Source: Pleodorina starrii (lineage: Eukaryota; Chlorophyta; Chlorophyceae; Chlamydomonadales; Volvocaceae). From it: DNA of 64,000 bases. The position numbers and the translations under genes were made by a program. This document shows, piece after piece, positions 47,601 through 58,430 of this stretch (within the stretch, counting starts at the first letter, position 1; each line of letters begins with the position of its first letter). Location: the NCBI GenBank assembly GCA_030267565.1, contig BRXU01000035.1, forward strand, positions 62,001 through 126,000. Direction: 5' to 3'. The notes under the pieces are model-generated. The model was not told the origin of the DNA. It made no database searches and worked only from the letters and a program-made list of their open reading frames with translations.

Positions 47601-50016
47601 AGTTGGGCACCGTTCCTCCATTGCATTGGGCACCGTTCCTCCATTGCACCTGGCGGCGTCCGTCTGCCCCGCCCACCATCCCGCATTGCCCACCGTCCAT
47701 TGGCGGCGTATCTCCACCAGGGCCTCACAATTTGCCCCGCCCGCCATCCATCCCGGTCCATGCGTGCCCCAATGCCGCCAACCGCTTTTGTATGTATGTG
47801 GTTCCGGAGCAGTTGAGGTCCTCCGGGAGGCGCGTAAGGCCCGGGAGGAGGATCAGCGCGCGTTCGCAGAGGCAGTCGGCGAGAGCGGCGAGGGTGCCAC
47901 CGACAGTGGCCAGAGCGGCGGCGGCGGCGGCGGTGCGGTTGATGCCGTACGGCGCCTGGCGGGCTCCGTGTTCGGGAAGCTTCTGTCGACGACGGCGACT
48001 GAGACGGTCCGGGGTGGCGACGGAGCCGGAGGCGGCGCCGGCGGCGGAAGCGCTTTCGCTGTTGCCACCGGCGAGAAAGCCGCCGGTGGTGGCGGCGGCG
48101 GCGGCGAGGGGGGTGAGGGGAGGGGCGCAGAGGCGCCGGTGGACCTGACGCACCGCCATCCCTCCCTGGAGGACATTGAGGTGCGGCGTCTAGAGCCCGT
48201 TACGTTCCGTTCCCTTCTGCTCCCTTCCGCTCCCTTCCGCTCCGGCACGCGTGCTCGGGCACGCACGCAAGTATACGGCACGGCGACGGGTGTGTGTATT
48301 TTGGGAGCTCCCAACCCGCTGCGCTTCGTGTGTCCTTTCGTTGGGCGGCGCTGTATCAATGACCCATGGGTCGTTCAGTGCTGTTGTGTTGCTGTTGTGT
48401 TTGTGCGTTGAGTGTCAAAAGAGTCAGGTGGTTGGGGAGTGCTAACGACGTAACCCCAAGCAAACCTGAACAACACCACTAACACAACCGCCCATGGGAG
48501 CCGGCGGCTCGATGGGGTCATATCATGGAGGGGACTGGCGGGTGGTGGAGAACTGGAGATGGCCGCGGCTTGCGGGTTGCGGCTTGCGGGCCTCGCTTCG
48601 GTATGGGGCTAGCTCATCAGCCATCTATGACATACCGCTACACCCGACTGCACCCAGACAGACTCCACTTCGCGGCCCCGAATGAACCCGCGGCTGCATG
48701 CCCTGCTGCCCCCTTGCTTGCTTGCTTGCTGCCCCCTTAACCGTCCAGAGACCGCTGCCCGAGCCCGAGCCACCTTCCGCTGAGACCGCGACTGAGACCG
48801 CGACTGAGACCGCGACTGAGACTGCTGCGGCTGCTGCTGCTGGTATCGGTGGGGAGCAGCAGCCCGAGCGCGGCGGCGCGGCGGTGGAGACCGCTGCTGC
48901 CGCGGCCGGGCCCGCGGCCGGCTGGGGCCTGGACCAGGTGGGTGCAATGTGTGCGGCAGTGCGGCAGTGCGGCAGTGCGGCAGTACGGCAGTACGGCAGT
49001 GCGGCAGTGCGGCAGTGCAGTGCAGTGGGGCAGTGCATTGCAGTGCGGCAGTGCGGCAGTACGGGGCGGGTTGACACTCTTGCTTAACACAGCCCCGGAG
49101 CCCGGACCCGGCGGACGAGGAAGCTAAGGGAAGCACCGGCGCGCGACGAGAGGGTTGATGGTTGGCTTGGGGGCGTGGGCGATTTGGGGCCCGCCGTAAT
49201 GGAGAAGAATAGTACCGATATCGATCCGTAATAGTACAGCCGCCTGAAATGTGTGCGGCGTCCGTCCGTCTTGTGTCGTCGGTCCGCCGGCAGGTCTTCT
49301 CCCTCTCCGGCGCCGCCGCCGCCGCCGCCAGCGCCGCCGCCGCCGCGGCCCAGCAGCGCCTGACTGCGGCCCGCGCGGTGGCGACTCATGCTCTGGAGGG
49401 CGCGGCGCTGCAAGTGGCCAACGCCGCCATCGGCGCAGCGTGCAAGGTGGGTGGGTGGGTCGGCGGGTGGGTTGAGGCACCGTCTCGTCACCGGCCACGT
49501 TTCGTCACATTCCGTCGTTTCCGCACACAGCACGCTTCCGTCTGTGTTACTTGCTTGAAAGTGCGCTTACCGGTACTTCCATTCATGCTCCCGCCACGCA
49601 CAAATGAACTGTGGCGGCGGTGCTGCAACTAACTAAAGCTAGCACACATGCTATGGATGCCGTACATACACGTGCAGGTCCTGGGAGTGGAGGAAGAGGA
49701 GGCGAGGCCGTCCGGCGGCGCCGACGTCGGCGGCGTCACTGAGATTCCCGCCACCGCCGTCGCCGCCGGCGGCGGCGGCGGAGTGCGCAAGGAGGGCGAC
49801 GCGGCGGCGGCGGCCGGCGTGGCGGAGCCGCCCGCCGGTCCGGAGGCGGGCGAGGCGGCGGAGCCGTCGTATCCGCTGACATCAGGCGGCGGAGGCGACC
49901 GCGCCGGCGGAGGCGACCGCGCCGGCGGCGGCGCCGGCGGCGGTGGCGGCGGTGTTCGATCCGTGGTATCGGACGCCAAGCACGTGCTGCACGATGCGCT
50001 GCGCGTTCTTGACTAG
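43962..50016 (+). CDS. Low-complexity acidic Ala/Gln/Gly-rich protein of unknown function
   Basis: Eight exons join in phase: 43962-45509, 46425-46572, 46725-46867, 47326-47449, 47813-48180, 48749-48937, 49294-49446 and 49678-50016 (about 1,003 residues). The N-terminus MGNGVLSK has Gly at position 2 and could be N-myristoylated, though residue 6 is Leu rather than the preferred Ser/Thr. Exon 1 is acidic with Gln runs (CAG codons), an Asp run and Glu-rich stretches. Later exons encode charged helices likely to form coiled coils (VKELVEALRRH, DEVLEAALEAVRDDEQRYQ, VQQLDEAVALVRQ, VLREARKAREEDQRAF). The protein ends VSDAKHVLHDALRVLD. No known domain is recognised. The last 57 codons and stop are duplicated at 55452-55625 by the LINE insertion downstream, but this copy stays intact. 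Consistent donors and acceptors at every join make the gene model strong while the function stays unknown. Confidence 0.75.
45737..45979 (+). repeat. Inverted duplication containing the tRNA-Leu gene, copy 2
   Basis: Counterpart of 43241-43480, diverged by scattered substitutions and small indels, most of them outside the tRNA. Confidence 0.75.
45766..45862 (+). tRNA. tRNA-Leu (anticodon CAA), second copy in opposite orientation
   Basis: Same stems, anticodon CAA and variable arm as the copy at 43354-43450, with a difference inside the intron (AGAGATTT against AGAGCTTT). TTTT follows about 10 bp downstream. It lies in the first intron of the plus-strand low-complexity gene, so pol III and pol II units overlap here. 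Confidence 0.85.
46179..46215. repeat. (CATC)n microsatellite in an intron
   Basis: About nine CATC units in the first intron of the low-complexity protein gene. Confidence 0.8.
46335..46424. repeat. Telomere-like CTAAAAC-rich tract before a splice acceptor
   Basis: Repeated ACCGCTAAAACCC and CCCTAAAACC units end directly in the acceptor CCTCAG at 46424. The tract resembles degenerate CCCTAAAA telomere units and supplies many branch-point-like CTAAAAC sequences. Confidence 0.55.
48950..49065. repeat. Intronic minisatellite of GCGGCAGT units
   Basis: About a dozen 8-9 bp units (GTGCGGCA / GTACGGCA) start right after the donor at 48937 in an intron of the low-complexity protein gene. Confidence 0.7.
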
Positions 50017-50324
50017 ATAGAGAGCGATGGAGGTATTGTAGACGGAGGCCGATGGATGGATTGCTCGCTGCTGGCTGGGTAATTCAAGTAATAAGGTCTT
50101 ACGTAAGTCTTTAGGTGCTGGGTAGCCCTAGATCTGCCGTTCCGTTCCTACGCGTGCGACGGATCTCAGTCAGTCAGTCGGCTGCTAGCTTACTTCCGCG
50201 GAAGTTCCTCGCTCGCTCGATCTCAGGCCTCTCAACCACTCGCTGGCCGCATACACACGTACGTAGCGTACGGCACGATGCGCTGCGCGTTTTGGGGTGA
50301 CGGAGAGAGACGCACATGCGTGGA
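49843..50324. repeat. 482-bp direct repeat flanking the Dualen-like LINE, left copy (host gene end)
   Basis: It contains the last 57 codons and stop of the upstream gene plus about 308 bp of 3' flank. By eye it matches 55452-55933 with one substitution (C at 50276, G at 55885). It ends exactly where the LINE's ATT tail begins, as expected for a target site duplication. Confidence 0.85.
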
Positions 50325-53300
50325 ATAATAATAATAATAATAATGATACGCCCGGCCGGTAGCCGAGGCGTGGGTTATGGGAGCAGAGGGGGTGGGGTGA
50401 CGGGTTTCCCCGGTCCCAGCCCCCCCCCACCACCGCAAGGAACTTAAGACTTGTCCCACGTTGGTTACGTGCCGGCCGGTGTCGGTTCCGCATGGGGGTT
50501 GCGTTCCATTTGTCTGCGGGTTATAACGATAGTGTTGAGTGTCCTAACTGCATGGTCGTGGAGGTCGTTGCAGCATGCTCGGGCTTCCTTGCTGCCCGTG
50601 CCTAGGGTGTGGAGTAGAGGGCGTAGGTCCTTCCTGATAGTACCCGCAAAGCCGAGGCTGATGGCTTCCTGTGTTGTGTAGCGGACCTTCCATCCGGCTT
50701 CCGTGAGGAGTTTGGCCAGTTCTGCGTGTTGTACGGCCTTGTCGTGCTGTTTCTGTGTGTGGTTGGTGTCGGCGGTGTAGCCGACCTCAACAATGTGTAC
50801 GGTGTGCTGGCTAGGGTCCTGAGGTCCCTTGTACCCTTGCGCTTGCGTTTCATGGAGGGGGATGTCGGGTATAAGGAGTATATCGGGCCTGAGTTTGAGG
50901 CGTTTCTCATCCTCAATACTCGGGAGCAGCCATTTGGGCAGGCGTGTGCCGGCCACGTAGTCTGGTCGGGTGTCCGCGGGGCCGGCGTCCATTACAATGT
51001 AACAGCCTCCATTGGACCCACGGGCTAGCGTACTGGTAATGTTTTGGACCGCCTTGTTGTGCCGCTGTATGTATAGGGCTCGCATGCGGGGGTGAAGGCA
51101 GCCTCCGAGGATGTGCGCCCCTGAGTCGAGTTGGTTGCATAGGGGGCAATGTCCCGACGAGGCAGGGCGGCCAGGTGCCACTGGTTTTTTAAATCGCCTC
51201 GCAAGCTTGGCGCTCCATAGCTGGCCGTATAGGTAGTCGAAGCACCGTTTAACGTGCTTGTGTCGGCCCGCCTTGCGCTGTAGAGTCCGAGTGCTGGTGC
51301 TTATGTCGAGGTCGGGCAGAGTGTTGGCGACGTATTTCATGTAATCTGTTTCGTTCGTGTATCCCGAGTGCGTTTCCGGGCTGACCAAGGACTCGATACC
51401 GCGGTTAAGGTCGTTTGCATAGTGCCCAGCGTTCTTCTCAGGCCCAGCCATTTTCCGCAGCCACCAGTGTTGACTTCGAGGATTATTGTCTGAGGTCTCG
51501 GTTGCGCTCAGCGCGTCGGGGTCTAGCTTGGAGAGTCCTCGCGCGGCTCGTACGGCTGCTTTGTCCGCTTTCTCGTTGTAAGTTACCCCAGTGTGGGCTT
51601 TCACTTTAAGCAAAGATGTCTTCAGGTTACAAGCCGCTCGTCGTTTAAGGATTAATACGATTTCCTCAAGCAGCGCCTTGTGCTTACTAAGCTGAAGCTT
51701 ATGTGGGTTGTTTATCATCTTTTTAATAAGATGTAGCGACGCGGCAGAGTCTGTCCATATAGTTAGGTGAGCTTCGTCGTGCAGCGTGCCTCTGCGCATC
51801 TGGAGTCCTTGATGGATGGCACTCAGTTCGCACCGTGTAATAGTTTGGCAGCCCTGGTGGCCTGCGTTCACATTGATGTGGAGCGTTGTGTTGGTAAGTG
51901 CGTCGACGGCCGCGGCCCCCAGGAGATGTCTTTCCTCGTCGCCATCTTTGATTTTTTGCACTGACCCGTCTGTGTATATGGCGTCTTGGGCGTTGTATCG
52001 CAGAGCATATTTGGCAGGAAATGCCAGGAACGCGGCGCTTCCCTCTTCCGTGGAGAGGTTGTCGCACGTGCGGGAGGGAGCTGCCGCGGCGGGTGGCTTC
52101 TCGGTCATACTACGCAGCCGCTTGCGCACCCATTGGGGTGGCTTCCAAGAGAGGGCGGGGCCAGTGGCGACGTGGCGGGCTGCCGTCATAGCAAGCGCTC
52201 TGCGGAGGCTGGTACCGTACGCGCGGCCGGATTCATTGCTAACCAGGAGTAGGGTGAGTCCGTTTGGGTAGGGTTTTGGAGCGTCTACGCTCACTTCGCT
52301 GTAAAGGTCCCCCGTTCCTGAAAATGCGTCTATTGTACCGATCATGGTGACCAGCGGGTGGGTGAGGTAGCGGGTGTAGGGCGCCGTTTGTGACGTGGGC
52401 AGCAGGAGTAGGGTAGCGATGGGGTTATCTGTGCTCCGTGTCGCGTCGGCCCAGCCTAGTGCCCATCGCAGTGCATGATGCCCCTCGTCCGGCTTAGGTT
52501 CAGGGTGCGCGACGGATACGCCCGTGCACGGTTGCGAATACGCGTCGTGGTTGGCTCCGAAGAGCTGATCTTCTGGGTACCGCGAGTAGTAGATGGCGGT
52601 GCTGTCTGCTACGTTGAGGGGGGATGCAAAGCGCTCTGTTGCGGCGCCCAGCGCGGTCATGAGGCGTTTCATCAGCCGTTCAGATATCCTCCGCTCATGG
52701 GCCTCTCGAATGGGGTGTGCTTTGGTGCCCCCTCCGTCCCGATACCGCAGGAGGAGGCGTGCGACATCCTCCGCGAAGCCACCCGCGGCCGCGATCTGTG
52801 CGTGCTCTTCTGGGCGTTTCTGTTGGGCGTCGCTGTACCGGAGCCACAGGCTGCGGAGGCGGCTTGCCGACACCTGGCCGACGCAGCGCCCTTGGGGATC
52901 GTACACGAATGCCATCCCAATGGCTTGCAGTCCATCGGGTATGTCCCCGCTGCCGTCCCATGGTACATGCCTGTGTGTGCCGTTACGATTGCCAATTTGG
53001 ACCGTATACCGCCCCGGCGGGTGGATGTCCCGGTCCGGGTTACCCGGGTGTACGTTGATTTCGACAAACTGCCGTAGGAGACGTTGGCCTCGGGTCACGT
53101 TGAGGCATTCAGTCTCCCATCTACCTTGCTGTTGCCATTCCGTCAGGTGGTGGTCGCGTGCATTTTCCATCCGACCGGGGTCCTGTTCGGCCTCAACGGC
53201 GCGCCGATGCCGGAATGCATTCAGCAGCTCTGTCCAGTTGTCTTGCGAGGCCAGTCGCGACTCCTCATCTTCGGTGGGGGCCCATTCTACCTCGACTATC

Positions 53301-55451
53301 ATTTCGGGGTGAGTGGGGGCGGTGGGGGTTTCGTACCGGTGCACTGCCTTCGGGTGGTAGCCATTCTCGGTGTACAGTGCTATTGCCCCTTTAGTGATGA
53401 CAGTACGTTCCCATTCAACCTGGTAGTACGTTCGGTGTGTGTGTTGGGTAGCCGAGTCGGTTGTGCGTTGTCGCTTGGGGTTCGGAGCGCTGACGGCGAC
53501 CCGTTTCCGGATTTCCGCCTTGATACATGCTACCCTCTCTTGGTCCCCGAAGAGAAGCTGTGTGATGCTAAGGCCATGCTGGGTTGGTGTCCCCGCAGGC
53601 CACGCCGTCTCCCCATGGAGCATGTGGAGTAGCCGTTCGGCGGAGCCTACTTGGGACGTGAGGCCCCGGTGGAGCGGGTGGCGCAGGATTCGTTCGCAGT
53701 GCTGAAGGGTAAGTGGGGTTTGCCGGGGGTCCCACCCAATGGCCTCGGCATCTGTGATACCGTCGACTGGTTTCAGGTTCTGCCGAAGGAGGTATGCTTT
53801 GAGCAGCTCACTATCGGTCTTTCGCTGCGGCTGGTGGCGCCTGGCGGCTGGCCGGGCGGCCGGGCGTCGTGCCTCGAGGGTTGTTGCGGTGCCGGACGAC
53901 GCTGCCGCGGTTTGGGTTGCCGTCGCCACACGAGGGGTTGTTGGGCCTGGGCGAGGGGGTGGGTTTTCAGCTGGGGCGGCCGGAACGGTGTCGGCCGGGT
54001 CGCGGGGTTTGGCCAGTACGTACTTCCTTAGGGTTCCGTGGGGGATGGGGGTGGGTCTTGTCGCTTCCATCGCAAGATCGGTTAGATGTGGGCCGTCCGG
54101 GAGGAGTCGTAGTTCGGGGGGTAAGGGTGCTACACCTCTGTGGCGCGGCGCCCGGGCGCGAACACTGGGGTCAGCATTCAGGGCGAGGCTGAGCTGGTTT
54201 AGGGCTATCTGATGGCGTGGGCCCACCTTCCTGCCACCGATGCGTTGCAGCTGGTCGGTGGTGATGAGATGCGCTCCCGTGTTTTTGTCTTTCAGGGCCC
54301 TGAGGTCCAGGCCAAGTTCCAGCAGGGGCTGTATGCATCGGAAGAGGAGCGCGAGATCCTTGGGCTCGGCCGTCGGGTTGTGCGCCCCGATCAGGTGAAT
54401 GAGGCTGCCTGCTGCCGGCTCATAGGTGCTGCCTTTGTCCGTGAGTTCGATACCGGCTTCATGCACGAGAACAAGTTGTTTGAGTGTGGTATAGTGCCGG
54501 CATTCGCGTTTGAATGTGTGCACTGGTATGGTGCCCATGTATCGGCTCTGCAGGTGCAGGAGGGCTCGGGTTACTGCCCCAAGGCGTCCCTTGTCGTTGA
54601 GGGACAGGACAAGCGTCTTCGCCGCTCTGACCGCATAAAGGGTACGTAGGGTGCCCACCCCCAGACCTAGTCGCGATATGGGACCGAGGATGGCGCGGGT
54701 TGGGAAGCCCATTTTTAGTCCGTAGCTGCGTTTGGCTATGCCGGCGATTTGGGCGTCGAGGCTGGCGATGTCGTGCGGGGTGTACGCCATAGTGGGCAGG
54801 CTGTACGCCACAAAGGGGTGAATGAGGGTTTTGATCATGTTTATGCGTTGATCTGGGGTCGCGAGAGAGTTTTGTATGCTTTGCCCCCGTCGGTCGATTT
54901 CGGCGCGAGTGTAGGCCACCTGTGTCGTCCAATCCAGAGTAGGGGTGATGTGTACGCCGAGGTATTTATACGATCCTGTTGGGGGTTCGTACGGGATGGG
55001 TACGCCATCGATCCGAATTTGGTTTTTCAGGAGACGTTCTACGACGGCCCTGTATTTTTGCGTACCGGGGCCCCTACTCAGATCAGTATCGGAACGCGCG
55101 CGGCCGTGCAGAATGCCCTGCAGTTGGCACTTGCCTACGTTGACCTTGAGTGCTCCCCAGCGGGCGTAGCGCTCTATTTTTGTGCTCTGTGTGCGCATGT
55201 CAGACACGGTGTTCGTGAGGATCACTAGGTCGTCCGCAAAGGCCCCCGAGCTAAAGTGGTGTCGGTCATTTTCGTCCGCTTGGAGGCAGCCGTAGCGGTA
55301 TCCTCGGCCTCCGCTGTGTAGCCATCTTAGGAGTGGCTCCATGTAAATGATGAACAGTACGGGTGATAGTGTATCGCCCTGAATTGTGCCGCGTTCGATT
55401 GCAATCTCCGCGGTGCAGCCATGTTCGGTGCGTATGCGTGTGGTGGCGCGC
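50325..55451 (-). mobile_element. 5'-truncated Dualen/RandI-like LINE
   Basis: This 5.1-kb minus-strand element ends at a 3' tail of (ATT)n on its own strand (50325-50344). Its 5' end is cut inside the reverse transcriptase, so the promoter, the expected N-terminal APE endonuclease and the first RT blocks are absent. It retains late RT motifs, a long linker, RNase H, a zinc cluster and a restriction-like endonuclease. RNase H plus restriction-like endonuclease after the RT is the layout of Dualen (RandI) elements described from Chlamydomonas. The 482-bp flanking duplication with one difference points to a recent insertion. Confidence 0.8.
50465..55451 (-). pseudogene. Dualen-like polyprotein fragment: RT (partial), RNase H, zinc cluster, restriction-like endonuclease
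   Basis: About 1,660 codons remain open. Order on the minus strand: RT block GTIQGDTLSPVLFIIYMEPL, catalytic FADD (about 55,230-55,241), VNVGKC and YKYLGVHITPTLDW; then about 900 residues of unassigned linker; RNase H with the acidic residues in IYTDGSVQ (about 51,960-51,980), CELSAIHQGL, WTDSAASLHLI and NEKADKAA; a CPLC...H...C cluster (about 51,120-51,150); and the endonuclease motif RPDILLI...EVGYTADTN...KQHDKAVQHAE (about 50,760-50,895). The stop is at 50465. The open frame continues 46 codons upstream into the antisense of the duplicated host exon (a Pro-rich stretch), which is chance read-through and not part of the element. The missing early RT blocks make it non-functional. Confidence 0.8.
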
Positions 55452-55933
55452 GAGGCGGGCGAGGCGGCGGAGCCGTCGTATCCGCTGACATCAGGCGGCG
55501 GAGGCGACCGCGCCGGCGGAGGCGACCGCGCCGGCGGCGGCGCCGGCGGCGGTGGCGGCGGTGTTCGATCCGTGGTATCGGACGCCAAGCACGTGCTGCA
55601 CGATGCGCTGCGCGTTCTTGACTAGATAGAGAGCGATGGAGGTATTGTAGACGGAGGCCGATGGATGGATTGCTCGCTGCTGGCTGGGTAATTCAAGTAA
55701 TAAGGTCTTACGTAAGTCTTTAGGTGCTGGGTAGCCCTAGATCTGCCGTTCCGTTCCTACGCGTGCGACGGATCTCAGTCAGTCAGTCGGCTGCTAGCTT
55801 ACTTCCGCGGAAGTTCCTCGCTCGCTCGATCTCAGGCCTCTCAACCACTCGCTGGCCGCATACACACGTACGTAGCGTACGGCAGGATGCGCTGCGCGTT
55901 TTGGGGTGACGGAGAGAGACGCACATGCGTGGA
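55452..55933. repeat. 482-bp direct repeat flanking the Dualen-like LINE, right copy
   Basis: Second copy of 49843-50324, abutting the truncated 5' end of the LINE. It carries a promoterless copy of the host gene's final coding segment and stop (TAG at 55623-55625). Confidence 0.85.
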
Positions 55934-56868
55934 TATATCTGTCTGTCGCTGGTTGGGTATATGTACGACTTGCGTACGTACGACACCCTACCTACCTGAG
56001 GGGGTACCAGACTCCCGCCATCCGGCCCTACAGATAGAGCTAATAAGGAGCCTGGGAGTACGGCGTTTGGTTAGATAGTTCTGGTTATCACGGTTGGCAG
56101 GTTGCAGCCGGCGACGGCAGTGCACGACTAGGCAGCTATATGCTAGCTGCGTGCTGGGTGCTGCTGTGCCTGTCAATTGAATTGTATTGGAGGCGGGATG
56201 GATCCTACCTCGACCCCATATATAGAAGCCGAACGAATAGAGCTAACCTAGCTACCATACCTGCCTCGACAGATCGAGCGTTACGTACGTAGTGTCGGGT
56301 CGTCGTTGTTAGTTGGTAGGTATTACGTACGTTCCTGCAGACGACGGAATGGTTGGAAGTAAGTTCCTGCTGCGAGGTCCATGCATCCATACATGCCATC
56401 CACCCCCTGACGGACTGACGGGATGGACGGAGCAAGTATGCAGAAGTATGTATGGTATGTAGATAGTTGGGCCGACGCGTTAGTTGTTCGCTGGTTAGCT
56501 AGCTAGTTGATTTGACGATCGAGTTGCCTGCCATGCTTTGTTTGTTTGCAATTCAACTAACACCGTTGGCTGTAACAAACGATCGACCAAATGAACGAAT
56601 CTAACAAACGAAACGAGGCTGATGAGTGATAGATGACGCACGAGCGATCGATCGCGAGATGGCGGCGGCGGCGGCGCTGACTTTTAGCTAGATGTAGAGC
56701 TAGATAGATAGATAGGGGTTATTACCATACCGAATGAAGGCAGGTAAAGAGTCATCAGTTGCCCAGCAGGAGCAGCAGCAGTATGAGTATGTAAGTACGT
56801 ACATAAATTATATTAAATCGGGAGCTCCGTATGGTAAGCCGAGATAGAGAACGCAAAACCATATCTAC

Positions 56869-57270
56869 GTACGTAATCCCAATATTTAGAAGGGAATAGC
56901 AAGGGGCAATATATATTGTGAGTCGAGCGACATCGGGTGGGTGCGTGGGTGCGTGGGGCCTGTCCTGATCGGGCGTGAAGAGGCGCAGTCGCGCGAGTTG
57001 GTAACAGAAATAAGCGCTACGGTATCCGCCGACAGGATCGATAATTGATGGCGGCATACATGCTTGCCTTGATAGTGCATCAATGAAGATACCAACTCGT
57101 GCGACTGCGCCTCTTCACGCCCAACAATCAGGACAGCAGGACGGGACAGGCCCCACCCACCCACCCACCCAGACCCACGCACCCGCCCGATGTCGCTCGA
57201 CTCTCGACTCCAACACAATATCGATATATGGCCCTTTGCTATTCCCTTCTGTATTTGGGGATTACGTAGG
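56869..57270. repeat. Long imperfect inverted repeat (foldback) with ~86-bp loop
   Basis: The left arm (about 56869-57003) and right arm (about 57090-57270) are reverse complements with small indels. Shared blocks read inward are ACGTAATCCC, AGAAGGGAATAGCAA, GTCGAGCGACATCGGG, GGGGCCTGTCC and a long block GGGCGTGAAGAGGCGCAGTC followed by G(C/A)GAGTTGGTA. The transcript could fold into a hairpin of more than 130 bp. No coding capacity. Candidates are a foldback/MITE transposon or a small-RNA precursor. Confidence 0.75.
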
Positions 57271-57694
57271 TTTATATATATACATATATGTACCTCCGCT
57301 TACGCAAGAAAAGAAACCGTCCATGCATCTCGTTGGTCCATGCATCTTCTGCTGCTGGCGCACGCACGCACGCACACACGCGCGCACGCACCTGGCAATG
57401 CTGAGAGCGAAGCGGCCCAACGAAAAGGCGCCAGCCACCCGCCCCGCGCGCCTTGCTTGGGCGGTTCTGAACCCACTGGAACAACCACGCACACAACAAA
57501 CGAAAGACCCGCCGCCACATTATTCGCCGTCAAGATGAAACTTCTCGTGTGAAATAAACGTGTCGCGTGAAATAAACGTGTCGCGTTAATAATCTGCTGC
57601 GTGTGTGCTTTCCCGCCAGCTCGCTCCCCAATCAATCTAAACGAACATACCCCGTGTAGCGAACCTCCGTGCGTGCGTGGCATCCATCCATCCG

Positions 57695-57726
<32 letters not shown>

Positions 57727-58290
57727 GTCCATCATTTGCATTGGCCGATCGGCATACATGAGTACGGATGGCTGGAATGTGTGATGAGCAGTGAAACTGA
57801 CACGAATTCCATCCAGAATAGGCGCGTGCCAGCAGACCCGCCCCTACCTAATTAGGCAATGCATGCAGCTAACCGTCCGCTCAGCTCCCATCCCAGATAA
57901 GCTGCACACACCGGTCCGCCGTGTGTCGTACAAAGCCGTCCGACTCGATCTGCATTTAAGGCCCCAAGTAGTTCCAAGGTTTATCCCATATACAGCTTCA
58001 TTACTTCGAGTTCCTGCTTGGGGCCTCCACGCATCGATGTTTCCTTGATTCAAGCGCTGCCTGCCTCTACCGCTGCGGTGCGCACTCGGTGCACGAGCGA
58101 GGTCCCTGCTGCGGCTGATCCGTCCCTGCTGACGTGCTGACGACGACGACGACGCCCACATATCACATTTGCGGCCCGCTCGACTTGCTGACCTGCCATA
58201 CATTGCTTGACGACTGCGTGCGTGATCTGCCGAACCAAGCTTTTATCAGCTAGCCATACAGCTAGCTGAGCTGAGCTGCCGTGCTAGACG

Positions 58291-58430
58291 ATGACGATCT
58301 TTTTCGGCAGCAGCTCTAGGCCGCCAGCAGGCGGCGGCGCCAAGGTCAAGGCCAATGTGGCCAAGGTGGCTCCCCCGTGGGCAACCCTGCTGGTCATGAT
58401 GACGTGCGCTGGTGGGTGGGTGCGTTTCGT
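58291..58430 (+). other. Possible orphan first exon
   Basis: An ATG-started frame (MTIFFGSSSRPPAGGG..., then PPWATLLVMMTCAG) has alga-like codon use and reaches a donor-like GTGGGTGG after TGCGCTG. No matching downstream exon was found, so it could be a gene fragment or chance. Confidence 0.2.

Noticed and set aside
55386..55625. Plus-strand open frame ending VLHDALRVLD as a second gene
   Set aside because: It is the duplicated terminal segment of the host gene's last exon, produced by the LINE insertion. Whether it is ever spliced in is left as a finding.
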